Part shown: piece by piece, positions 1 to 7,915 of the stretch
How positions within the stretch are numbered: the stretch's first letter is position 1
How the letters are laid out: each line of letters begins with the position of its first letter
Assembly: GCA_900617975.1 (NCBI GenBank)
Contig: UZAE01013524.1
Location: 1 to 10,105, forward strand
DNA length: 10,105 bases
Reading direction: 5' to 3'
Source: Rodentolepis nana
Taxonomy: Eukaryota; Platyhelminthes; Cestoda; Cyclophyllidea; Hymenolepididae
Position numbers and translations under genes: made by a program
The notes under the pieces: generated by a model
The model's database searches: none
Seen by the model: the letters and a program-made list of their open reading frames with translations, nothing else
Told to the model about the DNA's origin: nothing

Positions 1-16
1 TTGGTCTAAACACCTT

Positions 17-90
17 GAGGAACTGAAAAGTAAGCGGGACGCCCTTCGTAAAGGAGGAACTGAAAAGAAAGCGGGACGCCCTTCGCAACA
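17..90 (+). repeat. 37-bp tandem duplication (2 copies)
   Basis: The segment starting gaggaactgaaaag and ending cgcccttcg plus a few bases occurs at 17-53 and 54-90, exactly 37 bp apart and with few differences. The period shifts the Pol frame. The second copy is also the left end of the larger 74-81 bp duplication. Confidence 0.85.
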
Positions 91-230
91 CCTGACTGGA
101 AGAACGGAAGACGTACAAGCCTGGAGACGACAATCAGCTGTCCTTAGGCACGCCCTTCGCAACACTGCTGATCAGACAGGAAGAACGTAAGACGTAAAAG
201 ACTGGAGACGACAATCAGCTGTCCTAAGGC
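76..230 (+). repeat. 74-81 bp tandem duplication (2 copies)
   Basis: The segment beginning acgcccttcgcaacac at 76 recurs at 150. Both copies then carry ggaagaacg-aagacgta-aa and ggagacgacaatcagctg. Distances between matching points grow from 74 to 81 bp because the first copy lacks about 7 bp of the ctgctgatcagacagg stretch. Both copies encode the same stretch of the linker. Confidence 0.82.
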
Positions 231-406
231 AAGTCATCTTACAAGCAGACGACAATCAGCTGGCCTAAGGCAAGCCATCTTACAAGCAAACGACAATCAG
301 CTGTCCTAAGGCAAGCCATCTTACAAGCAATACAGTCAGCTGTCCTAAGGCAAGCCATCTTACAAGCTAAACAAAGCTGTCCTAAGGCAAGCCATCTTAC
401 AAGCTA
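208..406 (+). repeat. About 41-bp tandem repeat (5 copies)
   Basis: The core cagctgtcctaaggcaagcc plus atcttacaagc is repeated five times in a row. The CAGCTG (or AAGCTG) points lie at 216, 257, 298, 337 and 374, giving spacings of 41, 41, 39 and 37 bp; an earlier relative is at 135. Copies are nearly identical, differing mainly in the few bases between cores, so the expansion is recent relative to decay of the element. In the sense strand each unit encodes the same QSAVLRQAILQA stretch of the linker, in changing frames. Confidence 0.92.
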
Positions 407-500
407 AACGCACTACTTTCAACAAGTTCATCTCAAATATCAATTATCAAAGTGATTGCCAGAGTACTTTCAAGTTTCTGAGAAACCTGCTAAACAACAG

Positions 501-620
501 AGAAAAACCCAAGAAAGAACCAATACATCCAAAAGAACAGAGAAAGACCCAAGAAAGAACCAATACGTTTAATACAACAGGGAAAGACCCAAGAAAGAAC
601 CAATACGTTTGAAAAAACAA
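501..620 (+). repeat. 40-bp tandem repeat (3 copies)
   Basis: Three copies at 501-540, 541-580 and 581-620 share the core cccaagaaagaaccaatac. The period is exactly 40 bp, so each copy shifts the Pol frame by one base. The first and third copies join smoothly to the flanking coding sense (frames 1 and 3), which shows that the middle material was added to a formerly single segment. Confidence 0.9.
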
Positions 621-787
621 ATTACCACCGACACCGAAATAGCTAACTACTTTGCGAGGTTCTCTTCCCACAAGCAAAAGAAAAAACCCTGTTATCAGAA
701 AATCTTCAAGATATTTAAAGATACAAGTAAGGCAGTTTTGTGAAATTAAGGAAGACGCAACTCCAAATAATGTACTTACCGAACCAT

Positions 788-1147
788 TCCGACTTGGCAA
801 TAATGTTGTATTGCTGTGAGCCACTCATAACAGCCACAGAGGTGACTCTCTAACCCCTCGTGAAGGCACACAACAGAGCATTACGACTAATTACTCGTGG
901 GATAAAATCAACACCCATTGATGCAATGCTCCTAGTTACAGGAAGCACCGCAATGTGTTCCCTTATCAAAGAATAGGCATAGATCCTGTATGAGAAGCTA
1001 CTGTGCATTCCCATGGATAAGTTCTTCAGCACCTATGAGAATAGACCAAGTCATCTGAAAACGCAATCTGGTCTAATACAGAAGGCCATAGAACTGAAGA
1101 AAGAATTACAAATTGATGACAAAATAAAAGGCACTCTCTCCCAATGA
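788..1147 (+). pseudogene. Remnant of Pol: segment between RT and RNase H
   Basis: Frame 2 from 788 reads through a CCEPLITATEVTL phrase, a TAA at 851-853, then VKAHNRALRLIT, STPIDAMLL, two close TAG stops at 974-976 and 980-982, and a Lys/Glu-rich stretch ending in TGA at 1145-1147. The 'Y-x-C-E ... H-N-x-A-L-R-L-I-T-G' style is typical of the connection downstream of the RT thumb in Jockey-like Pol proteins (family knowledge). The message then continues in frame 1 with NPLADTDVVY, so a frameshift lies close to 1140. With three internal stops and a frameshift at its end, this part cannot be translated as a unit. Confidence 0.75.
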
Positions 1148-1677
1148 ACCCATTAGCAGACACTGATGTAGTGTATTGCACCCTGCTGCTTGACTTCTTC
1201 AGGAAATCAAACACAACTAAAGAGCAAATGCGCTTACTGGCCCTTAAGACGATCAATGTCAATTATCCTGGAGATCAATGGATCCAATTCTTCACTGATG
1301 GGTCATACGTAGAAAACCAAGCAAACGTTGGTGCAGGTGTCTATTCTGAACTCTTCTCTTTCTACGCAGCAGAGGGACACAATGGATCCGCTTTCGAAGG
1401 CAAAATAGAGGCCATTAGGATAGCACTATATCAATCATGTTGCCTGGATACGAAATTCACCAAAGTGGTGATACTTTCGGACTCACAGTCATCAATAGAC
1501 TCTATTGGAAACAAAGAGACACCCGAAAAAGCTGAGATAAAGAAATTTAGAAAACTCTATGAGTTGCTGAGAGAGAAAAATAAAACAGTTGTCCTACAAT
1601 GGATTCCTGGTCACTGTGGAATTAAAGGCAATGAGCTTGCTGACACACTTGCTAAGAAGGGGACAGCGATTTTGTAA
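1144..1677 (+). pseudogene. RNase HI domain of the retrotransposon Pol (inactive remnant)
   Basis: This is the longest clean coding piece in the window, 177 codons. RNase HI removes the RNA strand from RNA-DNA hybrids during retrotransposition. Visible motifs, numbered from the ATG at 1144, are FFTDGS with the first catalytic Asp at residue 52, ILSDSQS with Asp 113, WIPGHCGIKGN with the conserved His 157, and GNELADTLAKKG with Asp 167. The second catalytic position, normally the Glu of an E-I-E-A-I / E-L-x-A-I helix motif, is Lys 87 here (AAA at 1402-1404), which should abolish metal binding. The ATG is not a natural start: the domain belongs to a larger Pol whose upstream part is in frame 2. 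It ends at a TAA (1675-1677) created by a frame change, and the protein sense continues in frame 2. Identity as RNase H is near certain; function is very unlikely. Confidence 0.9.
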
Positions 1678-2038
1678 TGCATGGACCGGTCGATGTCTTT
1701 CCACACAATGTAGGGCCTTAATCAGGAGTGAATTCCATACCTCATGGTTCAACGAACTCAAAGCTCGAACAAAGGAGAAACAGTGGACAGTGGCACTCTC
1801 CGACATACCCGAATGGCCAAGAATCGAAGCCGTTGCTGAGTTTAGACAACGTACCGAACACGATTGCTGTGCAAAACATCTTAACAGACTGGGAGTATAC
1901 ACTCAACCAATATGCCCACTATGTAACCTACAGGGGGAAATGGAGAAGACCCACCTGATTCGGTGGCCAGCCCTAAAGACAAGGACGGAAAGCCAAAAAT
2001 ACTGGGAAGCAAGAAGACTGATAATGAACTGCTATTAA
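1676..2038 (+). pseudogene. C-terminal Cys/His segment of the retrotransposon Pol
   Basis: Frame 2 downstream of the RNase H piece reads WTGRCLSTQ, FHTSWFNELKARTKEKQW, a helix-like EAVAEFRQRTEHDCCAKHLNRLG and a zinc-binding-like CPLCNLQGEMEKTHLIRW, and ends with a stop just after 2038. Many Jockey-like Pol proteins end in such a C-x2-C-x(9)-H-x(3)-C motif after RNase H, with the last Cys in '(R)CPAL'. Here that residue is Trp (TGG at 1964-1966), so the fourth ligand is lost; 'HDCLAKHL' type motifs in relatives also suggest the second C of HDCC is a substitution (family knowledge). The piece has no start of its own: the TTG at 1589 that opens the frame lies inside the RNase H coding sequence. 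Confidence 0.82.
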
Positions 2039-2130
2039 TTAACTGTTATAAATGTACCCCCACCCCTCTTGGGGGAAGTTGAAGTCAAAGATTAGGGATT
2101 AATGATAAATATCATAAAGTCTGCCATTTG
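2039..2130 (+). other. 3' UTR of the retrotransposon with a GC-rich hairpin
   Basis: This is non-coding sequence between the last Pol stop and the AAAT tail. It contains a small hairpin, CCCCCA at 2057-2062 and TGGGGG at 2070-2075, around a 7-nt pyrimidine-rich loop, which stands out in otherwise AT-rich DNA. Some non-LTR elements use 3' UTR structure for recognition of their RNA by RT; whether this one does is inference. Confidence 0.55.
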
Positions 2131-2147
2131 AAATAAATAAATAAATT
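2131..2147 (+). repeat. (AAAT)n tail marking the 3' end of the retrotransposon
   Basis: Four AAAT units at 2131-2146 follow the 3' UTR. Short tandem tails of this kind, rather than pure poly(A), are common at the 3' ends of Jockey and I-like elements. They overlap AATAAA hexamers that could act as polyadenylation signals. Confidence 0.7.
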
Positions 2148-2697
2148 AACTCCAGTTATAAGCACCAAATATATTTCTTCCTTTAATTCTAGCCTTTTTC
2201 ATCGTTGGTTCCTACCTTTATGCCCATTTAGGAAAGAGTTATTTATTCTTTTTATAATAAAAAGAATAGTTCTCTATATGAGAGCAATTTTTTTCCTAAT
2301 GTCTTTCAATGCGTTTGAATAAATAAATTAACATAGTAGTCTTCACAATGTTATTATTGGGGCTTTTAACCGCGTCCAATTGGCATTATTGTTTTCCAAT
2401 AAGTGGTAAAATTTGCCTTAACCGATTGCTTTTTCTCTATTCAATTACTCAAATCGCACAGAAAGTGTGGCTTTTCCTTTATCGATTTTGTACTAAATCT
2501 TAATCTTCCTATTTAATAAGTACCTCAAGCATATCTACTACATTTTTGAAATAGGGGCATTTTGCAAATATAAAACCAATTTCCGTAAATATGAAAATTC
2601 CCATTATCAATAGATTTGGTAAATACAGAAACGAGTCCACCATTTTTTCACCATCCATATTGTTGAAGTATAGCCGCGCTAGAATGCCATCCGTTTA
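2148..2697. other. AT-rich spacer, no gene seen
   Basis: No open frame with recognisable protein content occurs here. Two small features stand out. One is a perfect 10-bp inverted repeat at 2244-2253 and 2259-2268 with a 5-nt loop. The other is a second copy of the 15-nt aataaataaattaac string at 2318-2332, matching the end of the retrotransposon tail at 2136-2150. Confidence 0.6.
2244..2268. repeat. 10-bp inverted repeat (hairpin)
   Basis: TATTCTTTTT at 2244-2253 is exactly complementary in reverse to AAAAAGAATA at 2259-2268, with loop ATAAT. It is AT-only apart from one pair, so chance is a fair explanation. Confidence 0.5.
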
Positions 2698-3218
2698 CAA
2701 TCATGCTGAAAACTAATGCAAGTGTGAGAGTTGCTTTCAATAATAAAATCAAATAAGGCCTAATAATATGGATAAATATGTGGTTGCATATAATGTGAAA
2801 AAAATATCGTATTGCATAAATTCGTATGTCTGGAGTGTAACGCAATAAATAATCCATATTTACTGCTACCAGCATGGTAATGTAGATGCGTGCCAAAATC
2901 GTTTCAAATTGAGAAAGCGAGATATTTTAATTTAAATATAATTATTATCGGATTTCCTGAGACATAAAATTGTAATCTTTTGCCCTAATTAAAGTAAAGT
3001 CAATAGAGTCTGTCTCTGTTGTCTTCTGAATGAACTTATCGACACAACGGAACGTGCTTTAGATTACATTATCATTAATTTAACCAAACCAATTTATTGT
3101 GAAAGGGAATCGATACTTTTCTCGTTCAAACAAAGAGTAAAAATAATTAAGCAAAATATATTTAATTGGTAATAGCCATTTTAAAATTCAGCCTATTATG
3201 AATATATCCAAAATATAG

Positions 3219-3260
<42 letters not shown>

Positions 3261-3459
3261 TTGTCAATTTGTTTCGCTAATAAAAGTTTACTTAATTTTG
3301 GATTTATATCATTAAAACACCAAGATAATCCTAATTGACAGACGATGATTGATGGATATATTTTCGTCCCAAAACCTTCATTACTGCATTATGAGTGACA
3401 AAAGCAGTTTGTCTACCAAGATAATATCAAATTTAGATTTAAATCAAATACAAATTTAT
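2698..3459 (+). repeat. Repeat module A, copy 1
   Basis: This stretch aligns along its whole length with 9325-10105 in the same orientation, with long identical runs such as aatgcaagtgtgagagttgc, gccaaaatcgtttcaaattg, attattatcggatttcctg and aattgacagacgatgattga. By eye roughly 85 percent of positions agree, with small indels. The left edge is sharp at caatcatgctg (2698); upstream sequence does not match. The right edge cannot be set because copy 2 reaches the end of the window. A one-base difference in an A run (seven As near 2800, six near 9425) and other indels break any shared reading frame, so the module looks non-coding. The repeat family is unknown to me. Confidence 0.9.
3225..3258. 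repeat. (AT)17 microsatellite inside module A1
   Basis: Uninterrupted AT dinucleotides, at the same internal position as the (TA)16 run in module A2 (9862-9893), so the microsatellite predates the duplication. Confidence 0.95.
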
Positions 3460-3500
3460 GACAAGCAAACCATTCAGCTGTCTCTTTTTGCTTACTAAGA

Positions 3501-3538
3501 TTTTCAAAAAAATGTTTATCACCTACTTTTTTTGAAAA
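3501..3538. repeat. 12-bp inverted repeat
   Basis: TTTTCAAAAAAA at 3501-3512 pairs perfectly with TTTTTTTGAAAA at 3527-3538 across a 14-nt loop. The arms are low in complexity, so this may be chance. Confidence 0.55.
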
Positions 3539-3604
3539 GGATTTAATTAAGAAAACAAATGTCTTAGTTCTAGTTTTGGAAAACAGCATTAGCCATATCG
3601 TCAG

Positions 3605-3635
3605 TGACGTTAGTTGAAGTGACGTAACAGGAAGT
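3605..3635 (+). promoter_or_regulatory. Possible CRE-like pair with an ETS-like site
   Basis: TGACGT occurs at 3605-3610 and again at 3620-3625 (there TGACGTAA), 15 bp apart, followed directly by ACAGGAAGT at 3627-3635. TGACGTAA is a known bZIP (CREB/ATF) type site and CAGGAAGT an ETS type site. CpG-containing sites clustered in 31 bp are uncommon in DNA this AT-rich, but no gene is visible nearby and short motifs arise by chance. Confidence 0.2.
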
Positions 3636-6312
3636 CCAAGGCAAACGTATCTCTTACAAATGTCCGTTTATAAATTTAAGGCCTATTTAAGACTCCTAGA
3701 TAATTTCAACTAGATTTTTAAAGCATAAAATCAAACCTTCTTGCATTTTTTATAATTTAAAACCAGCAGCTGTCACTGCCGCTCAATTTTGACGACGAGT
3801 CATTAATTTTAACTAATTTGTTGGCAAATGAAAGTTTTAATCCTTGTTTGTCAAAGAACCATTGTACTTTATATTCGATTATGAAATTTATTTACAGAAA
3901 TGGTATTTAATAGAAAAATAAAAATTGTAAATCTGATCAAAGCTAAATTACGGGCATCATAATGAAAAATGAAAAGGCAGCCGATTGTGGGAAAGCATAT
4001 CCACCAGGTTGCAAAATAATTAATTTTTTTAAATTTGCCTTCAAGCAAATGCTTTAAAGGATATTTTGTAAAGCATTTTTTGAAATATTTCAAGAAATTT
4101 GTATTTTGAATTTACAATCAATGGAAAAGATAATTTCCATAAATAAATCGAAGTTTTCGTTCACCCATGTGAGTGGTATGCAGTCTCCTCAACACATCTT
4201 TCTGGTTTGTTACGAGGATAGGGATATGTAGATTTAGAAATGCCCAATAACTAGCTTTTTGATATATATGTCACTTGAGATTGGAGGGCGAGCGTTCTGT
4301 CTCAAATTTATTTTAGAAAACGCAAGTTATTGACACTTACGTGTTGACAGTGTTGAATGTTATGGCGCAGAGTACAGCATCTTTCGATTGTAGCTCAAAA
4401 TGGGTAGGGTTAGCATGAAACAAATATATGGCTACCAAATGTTCGGTTCGAGAAGGTCTGAAAAATCCGCTTTATCATGTTGAATCCTATCGAGTTCTTA
4501 CTACTGCTATTTTTCTTAACACAAATTTAATTCAAACTAATTCTTTTGTCTACTAAAATTAACTATTTTCAAGCTTTTCTAATTTAGTTTATCGTTCAGA
4601 GTTCGCGGAATTAAAGAAAAGTTGCGGATTGTTGCGAATATTAGTCTGGATCTTTCTGAATTGATCATGTGGAGTTGTTACTTGGCATAAACGAAGCCCT
4701 CTATTGCCATAAGATACCTAAACTAAATCTTGGAAAGCAAATTAATGACGAAGAGAAAGCTTATTTTGGTTTTGCAGTCTGTGGCATTAACACATAATTT
4801 TTGAACCTGATATAGAGCGTACGTACGGTGAAATTGCAAAGGCTATTGAAGTTAGACGAGCGCTTAAGAACAATTCTACATGTTTCATAACGATTGGGAC
4901 TGAATTATTAACACGAAATTTACTTGATGGTCACATTGTCTTTAGAGCTTACATGGTATTTATTCAGATATGTGTTCCAATTGATACATCTTGAATATGA
5001 CTTTACAGCTGTTTTGTCATTCCCTTTAGGTTAAACTTGCAATAACCTATATACAGCACTAATCAAATAAAGAAGAGCTGAAAGATCAGCACATTTTTAA
5101 CGAGAGGCGGCGAAAATATACCTATTATTAAAATGCATATTACCAAACAAAAAATTACTGTTTGAATTTAATCTATGCTAGCAAATTGAACGGAGTAATC
5201 GTCAGATAACTCGGTTTTTTCATGTTTGTCTCGTGGTTGTCTGAAAGATGCCTGTACGTGAAACAAATTAATTACAATAAATAGAAGGCGAGGAATGTAA
5301 TCTCTTCCATAATTAGCTGATATTGCCAGCTACATGCATGGCGAGCAAGTGTAGTTTTATTGCTTTTTGGACACTTAAAAACTAACTTTGATCTCGCAAT
5401 ATTTAGATGAAGTCTGTTTCCACAGTATCCGCTCAGGAATAAATCGGCTTTTATGGGTATCTGTTACTAGCAATGAAATGATGTTTTAAAAATGTTTCGC
5501 TATTTTAAGCAAAACAAAACGTTGTTGATTTTGTTAATGTTTAAATACCGCCAATCAGTTCAAATTGTATGTAAAGTGGTTGAATGATAACACAATTTAA
5601 GTAAGCAAAATTGAGATATTGATATTGTAAGGCACCTTTTATATATTGGCCAATCGATTTTTCCTATGATATGCAAATGGCTTTTATAGTCACCCCAGAG
5701 TCCTGAAAGCTATGAAAATTGTATTCATTTTCCGATTTTCTATTGCTTGTCGATTTTAGCACTTATTTGCTCTGTAGAGAGAAGTTGCTTGACATACAAG
5801 TCATTTTGACGTCTCCATCAGTAACCTTGAAATTGGCAGCTAGATAGGATAAGCAGCTGAAAAAATTTTGCTACCACGTTAAATTCTTTTAGAGCTATCT
5901 CAGTCGACACAATTTTATTATGATAAGTATTTTAATGCATTGAGGCAAATGCAACTTTGAATTGGTAACATCGTGGAGGACATTCAAAAAATTTTCCTAT
6001 TCAAAATGAGGAGAGGGATGTTTCAGCCGTGATTTCTCCTCCAATCGAACGACTTAAGGTAAATATTAAATTCGCTCCCTAAGTTATCTGTGCGCGTAGT
6101 TTCCGATCTTAAATAATAAGCGGCTCAACAGAAAGAAGCTTTTTTAAAGATCTCCAAAATGTAGTTGCATGCGTCCATTCGAATGTTTTCTATTAAGTAA
6201 CTTTCACTGTCAGGTCTAAAGCCAAGAGAAGGCTTGCAAGTTTCGATTCTTCTTGGGTTAACCTCCTATCCATCTATCTGCCTTCATTTATAAAACATTA
6301 TTCCAAAAAATT

Positions 6313-6383
6313 AATATTCAGCTTCAATGAATCTACCTAAATGAACAAAGTTCATTTTGCCGGATGATTTGAAGCTGAATATT
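6313..6383. repeat. Nested 71-nt foldback (15-bp outer stem, 8-bp inner stem)
   Basis: AATATTCAGCTTCAA at 6313-6327 is the exact reverse complement of 6369-6383. Inside it, AAATGAAC (6339-6346) and GTTCATTT (6350-6357) form a second perfect stem around an AAA loop. A GATC-like 3-bp match and internal loops connect the two. Single-stranded DNA or RNA from either strand would fold into one long hairpin. I cannot assign it to a microRNA, MITE or other class; no obvious target-site duplication flanks it. Confidence 0.8.
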
Positions 6384-6875
6384 TATGCGCACTTAGATAT
6401 TAAATAGTGTTTAAAGAGAGGAGTTCAATTGGGGGTTCGAAATATTTCTCGTTTCCAAATGAACTCATCGTGGTTCTGTCAAACAAGGCAAATGACTATC
6501 GTGAAATATCTAATTTCAATACCAATGTAAATGTGAGCATGTGCGCGACTAAATTTACTATTCTTATTCTTAAACAGCAGGGTGGTTGGCAATTTGTATT
6601 CGCTCAAGTGATAAAGTTCGTGCAATTGACAGAGCCATACTTAGTGCTCACCTTTCATTGGCAGGTCTTAAGATCTTTCTTTAAAGCCGTTTTAGAATTA
6701 TCTCCAAAAGAACGTCCTTCAGATAACTTTCTAGTCAACCGCCACTCTACAACATCTCATTTATGGTAGTACCATATTTCTGTGGCAAACGCAATTCTAT
6801 TGAGTTAGAAGTGTGCTAGGATTGCTGCGCTATCTTGAGATTTGATAAAAATTTTATATCTTCACAACCAAGTTC

Positions 6876-6893
6876 ATTTTTCAATTGAAAAAT
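6876..6893. repeat. 18-bp perfect palindrome
   Basis: ATTTTTCAATTGAAAAAT reads the same on both strands. No function is evident. Confidence 0.6.
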
Positions 6894-7429
6894 ATACTTA
6901 AAATTGCCTCTTAACTAGCTTTTTGTATATTGCTGCTTTTGTACTATTCGGAATATTTTGTTATTCCTAATGCTACTCTAACGCAAACTATATATGAGAC
7001 TGATCGGCCGTAATCTATCGAAGTTAAGAAATGTAACCTTGTCTGGTACCAAATTTACCACAGCATTTGATGCAGGAAATTACATCTTTGCGTGTTGGAA
7101 CATTACCATCAAACCCTGATCTCCAGTTTAATAAAATACTCCATCACATTTGTTGAGTTAAGAAGCTATACAAAAACCTTTTCTTTATTCACTATTAAGA
7201 CAATGTTTTTTACTTCAAATAATCTCAGTAATATATTAGTGTAGATGCCCACATGGCTGTCTCCATTTTTTTAATAATTTCTTCATAATGTGACTTGATT
7301 TTGGTTAACTCAAATCAGACCAAATCGAACGTAAAACGGTCGGCAAATAACAACAAGTAAAGATGGCCAATAGATATATTTTTGACAATTGGCTTATTTA
7401 AAGTGACTGATCAATTACATTATAGACTT

Positions 7430-7915
7430 GAAAGCTGGTTTCCAGCAAAAAAGGGCTCTTCGATTTGGATGAGAGGATATTTCGAAATTGAAACTTTATT
7501 GATTGCTATTTTAAATAGCAAAAAACAGCGAATAGCTGCAGTCTCTTCAGTATTGACATAATTAATTCATAAGGAGATTTCAGATTCTATTTGAAAACAA
7601 TGACTTATTTTGTTGAGATGCATATTTTCTTACAAATTAATTAAAAGTTCGAGCTTTCGTTCAAAATTTCAAGATCAAAATAAATGGGATTGCATGCTGG
7701 AGTAATATAAAAATAATTATTTTCTCAAATGGTTTTGTTGTGCTGTATATTTCTAAAATATATTGCATGCATAACTGTTTACAACCTTCTATATAACTGT
7801 AAATATATTCATCATATGACCCAGGTTTTGGTTCACAGTACAATAACGAATTCATGCAATGCCCATGCATCCATATCAAGGTTAATGACGAGTATGTCAA
7901 ATAACAATTATTGTT
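7430..7915 (+). repeat. Repeat module B, copy 1
   Basis: It aligns in the same orientation with 8842-9324, more diverged than the two A copies. Matching anchors include aaa-ctggtt-cca, attgctattttaaat / atgttattttaaat, gatttcagatt-tatttgaaa, acatgct-gagtaa-ataaaaa, tattctcaaatg-like runs, aactgtaaatata, and catatccatacc / catccatatcaagg. Similarity fades at about 7910-7915, which corresponds to the place where module A2 starts in the other copy. It contains a 19-nt palindromic sequence at 7503-7521 (TTGCTATTT, T, AAATAGCAA). Short open frames on both strands between 7661 and 7917 overlap each other and are not kept in copy 2, so they are not genes. Confidence 0.8.

Larger units (their letters stand above)
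11..796 (+). pseudogene. Remnant of Pol: endonuclease-RT linker and start of RT region
   Basis: Pieces of one polypeptide appear in changing frames. A Glu/Lys/Arg-rich piece lies at 11-49 in frame 2. The phrase WRRQSAVLRQ is read at 122-148 (last residue changed) and again from about 203. A continuous piece runs from about 381 to 525 in frame 1, including TTFNKFISNINYQ and TFKFLRNLLNN. Frame 3 at 579-665 reads into TDTEIANYFARF. Frame 2 at 686-715 gives TLLSENLQDI before a TAA at 716-718, and frame 1 at 733-795 gives CEIKEDATPNN followed by VLTEPF. In related arthropod elements this type of sequence lies between the apurinic endonuclease and the RT fingers; that placement is from family knowledge. 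Many of the frame changes come from inserted tandem repeats whose periods (37, 40, 41 bp) are not multiples of three. Confidence 0.72.
1..2147 (+). mobile_element. Degenerate Jockey-type non-LTR retrotransposon, 3' portion
   Basis: The element runs off the left edge of the window and ends in an (AAAT)n tail. Reading left to right on the + strand, one sees the basic linker that follows the endonuclease, traces of the RT N-terminal side, a post-RT connection segment, an RNase HI domain with TDGS, SDSQ and GNELAD motifs, and a C-terminal CPLC...H segment. This order, the absence of LTRs and the short-repeat tail are characteristic of Jockey-superfamily elements, which insert by target-primed reverse transcription. 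The RT catalytic core is missing, the reading frame changes several times, and short tandem duplications have expanded the first 620 bp. It cannot encode a working Pol. Because the 5' end lies outside the window, no target-site duplication can be assigned. Confidence 0.87.
3460..7429. other. Long AT-rich non-coding region between modules A1 and B1
   Basis: I recognise no gene, RNA gene or mobile element in these 4 kb. It holds a 12-bp inverted repeat (3501-3538), a TGACGT pair with an ETS-like motif (3605-3635), two adjacent stop-free stretches without a usable ATG (4660-4797 and 4791-4994), a nested hairpin (6313-6383), a stop-free stretch at 6404-6769 that begins with GTG rather than ATG, and an 18-bp palindrome (6876-6893). 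If the tandem-unit reading of modules A and B is right, this is the interior of the 5.2 kb unit. Confidence 0.6.

Noticed and set aside
208..406. CRISPR-like direct repeats
   Set aside because: Units are joined head to tail without unique spacers, the context is eukaryotic, and they encode a duplicated piece of a retrotransposon protein.
447..1262. Open frames on the - strand opposite the retrotransposon
   Set aside because: They are antisense shadows of Pol sequence whose + strand sense is clearly recognisable.
1728..1958. Third-frame open stretch inside the C-terminal Pol segment
   Set aside because: It overlaps the frame that carries the recognisable Cys/His motif; a shadow.
2648..2896. 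82-codon - strand open frame rich in Ile/Leu
   Set aside because: It starts outside and ends inside module A1, and the matching stretch of module A2 has indels, including a 1-base change in an A run, that break the frame.
4402..4412. Telomere-like string gggtagggttag
   Set aside because: Only one and a half units and no array; chance.
4819..4828. CGTACGTACG palindrome
   Set aside because: A single 10-bp self-complementary site with no partner or context.
6185..6262. tRNA-like B-box (gtttcgattct at 6240-6250)
   Set aside because: No A-box at the right distance and no pairing acceptor or anticodon stems.
6404..6769. 121-codon open stretch on the + strand, starting with GTG at 6407
   Set aside because: The first in-frame ATG leaves only about 76 codons, the sequence matches no family I know, and it has no clear codon or splice context. 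A chance stretch is likely.
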